Assembly: GCA_028288925.1 (NCBI GenBank)
Contig: JAQGHG010000016.1
Span: forward strand, 1-40,255
Source: Patescibacteria group bacterium
GTDB taxonomy: Bacteria > Patescibacteriota > Saccharimonadia > UBA4664
Direction: 5' to 3'
DNA length: 40,255 nucleotides
Positions 39,560-40,255 of the stretch are shown piece after piece. The notes under the pieces were generated by a model. That model searched no databases, had not been told where the DNA came from, and saw only the letters and a list, made by a program, of their open reading frames with translations. Each line of letters starts with the position of its first letter. Within the stretch, counting starts at the first letter, position 1. The position numbers and the translations under genes are program-made.

Positions 39560-40255
39560 CTAGATAGAACTACCGATCAAGTGGCCGATGAACGCGGTGA
39601 TGGCCATCGCGGCGCCCCCTCCGAAGAAAACGCGGCTGGCGGCGATCACCTTGTGGCCTCCTCCTATCAAGGCGCCCACGGCTCCAGATATGCCCAGAGC
39701 TACCATGGAGGCGATGACGATGGCCCATAGACTCGCGTGCCCACTCGATGAAATGGCGGCCAAGATCGGTATTGCCGCCCCGAGCGAGAAGGCCACAGCT
39801 GACGCCATTGCCGCCTGCGCGGGGTTGGCGAGAGCCATGTGGTCTATGCCTAGCTCGTCTCTGGCATGGGCCGCGACCGCGTCGTGGTCGTGAAGCTGCC
39901 GGGCGACCTCTTTAGCCAAGCTTTTATCCAGCCCACGCTGCTCATATATGTGGGCCAGCTCGGCTAGCTCTTCATTTGGATTGTTCCGCAGCGAACGGCT
40001 TTCGATGGCGATGTCGGCTTTTTCCGCGTCTCTTTGGGAGCTGACCGATACATACTCCCCTATCGCCATAGAGAGCGCCCCGGCGGAGAGCCCGGCGATC
40101 CCGGACGTGAGTATCGTGGAGTGGCTCGCCGAAGCGGCTAGTACCCCGAGCATTATGCTGGAAACGGAAACTATGCCATCGTTTACGCCCAATACGGAGG
40201 CTCTTAGCCAGGCCGATCTGTGCGACTTGTGTTGTTCTTCTGGGTGGGGGCTGGC
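39560..40255 (-). CDS. VIT1/CCC1 family iron/manganese transporter, 5' end outside window
   Basis: The frame is open to the right edge and reads HPEEQHKSHRSAWLRASVLG before VNDGIVSVSSIMLGV, the usual start of this family, so only a few N-terminal residues are missing. Membrane helices are SSIMLGVLAASAS, AGLSAGALSMAIGEYVSVSS (with the conserved GEYVS motif), a charged cytoplasmic loop (HIYEQRGLDKSLAKEVARQL), then AAMASAVAFSLGAAIPILAA, ASLWAIVIASMVALGISGAV, and FFGGGAAMAITAFIGHLIG. It is predicted to move Fe2+ or Mn2+ across the inner membrane. Only 77 bp of apparently non-coding sequence separate it from the secreted protein. Confidence 0.9.
   Translation of the reverse strand, partial: ASPHPEEQHKSHRSAWLRASVLGVNDGIVSVSSIMLGVLAASASHSTILTSGIAGLSAGALSMAIGEYVSVSSQRDAEKADIAIESRSLRNNPNEELAELAHIYEQRGLDKSLAKEVARQLHDHDAVAAHARDELGIDHMALANPAQAAMASAVAFSLGAAIPILAAISSSGHASLWAIVIASMVALGISGAVGALIGGGHKVIAASRVFFGGGAAMAITAFIGHLIGSSI

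Overview
The window looks like a contiguous piece of a small, tightly packed bacterial chromosome, most likely Candidatus Saccharibacteria (TM7) or another member of the Patescibacteria. This rests on gene style rather than a marker gene: many short orphan proteins, a VirD4/TraG-type ATPase operon with a compact Clp-like ATPase, a transporter-suffix protein, a tiny Lys-rich protein, genes abutting or overlapping by 1-14 nt, and many apparently leaderless transcripts. TGA ends several genes, so the UGA-recoded Gracilibacteria/Absconditabacteria are unlikely. No rRNA, canonical tRNA, CRISPR array, IS element or phage module was seen.

Layout. 1-5.8 kb: the end of a Pif1/RecD-like helicase, a DUF2207 membrane protein, an RlmD/RumA-type RNA methyltransferase, a DUF2130 nuclease-like protein and an orphan. 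5.8-6.5 kb: a small membrane protein and a gene-free stretch that looks like an independent ~220-nt RNA gene. 6.4-10.7 kb: metabolism (ferredoxin-reductase-like protein, gpmA, metK behind a SAM-I riboswitch and terminator, pyrB with a beta-carbonic-anhydrase-like partner). 10.9-15.0 kb: corA, a small coiled-coil membrane protein, an APH-family kinase and a four-gene operon (AroE-like mini-protein, orphan, DUF952, alpha/beta hydrolase). 15.2-23.9 kb: the accessory core, transcribed leftward: a 525-aa membrane protein, then a cobalamin-type riboswitch and a Shine-Dalgarno-masking hairpin, then four genes chained by ATGA overlaps (disordered 791-aa protein, compact double-AAA+ Clp-like ATPase, disordered 142-aa protein, TraG/VirD4-like ATPase). 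24-28.2 kb: a membrane-anchored protein and a 1176-aa surface protein with a phosphoesterase domain and FN3 repeats. 28.2-40.3 kb: ornithine cyclodeaminase, a short UvrA paralogue, VOC and ABM-like proteins, a HAD phosphatase, a membrane protein, a methyltransferase, a 2-hydroxyacid dehydrogenase, 6-phosphogluconate dehydrogenase, a DUF3817-Nudix fusion with no ordinary start codon, a second ferredoxin-reductase-like protein, a secreted Ser/Thr-rich protein and a VIT/CCC1-type transporter cut by the window end.

The strongest candidate for something undescribed is the 15.3-23.8 kb block: a probable DNA-transfer or secretion ATPase module whose large first gene sits behind an apparent B12-sensing RNA. 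The second is the initiation pattern: about a dozen genes have a -10 hexamer exactly 6-7 nt before the ATG (leaderless mRNA), while others have strong Shine-Dalgarno sites, so two start modes coexist. All functions are read from motifs and remembered families; no search was run.
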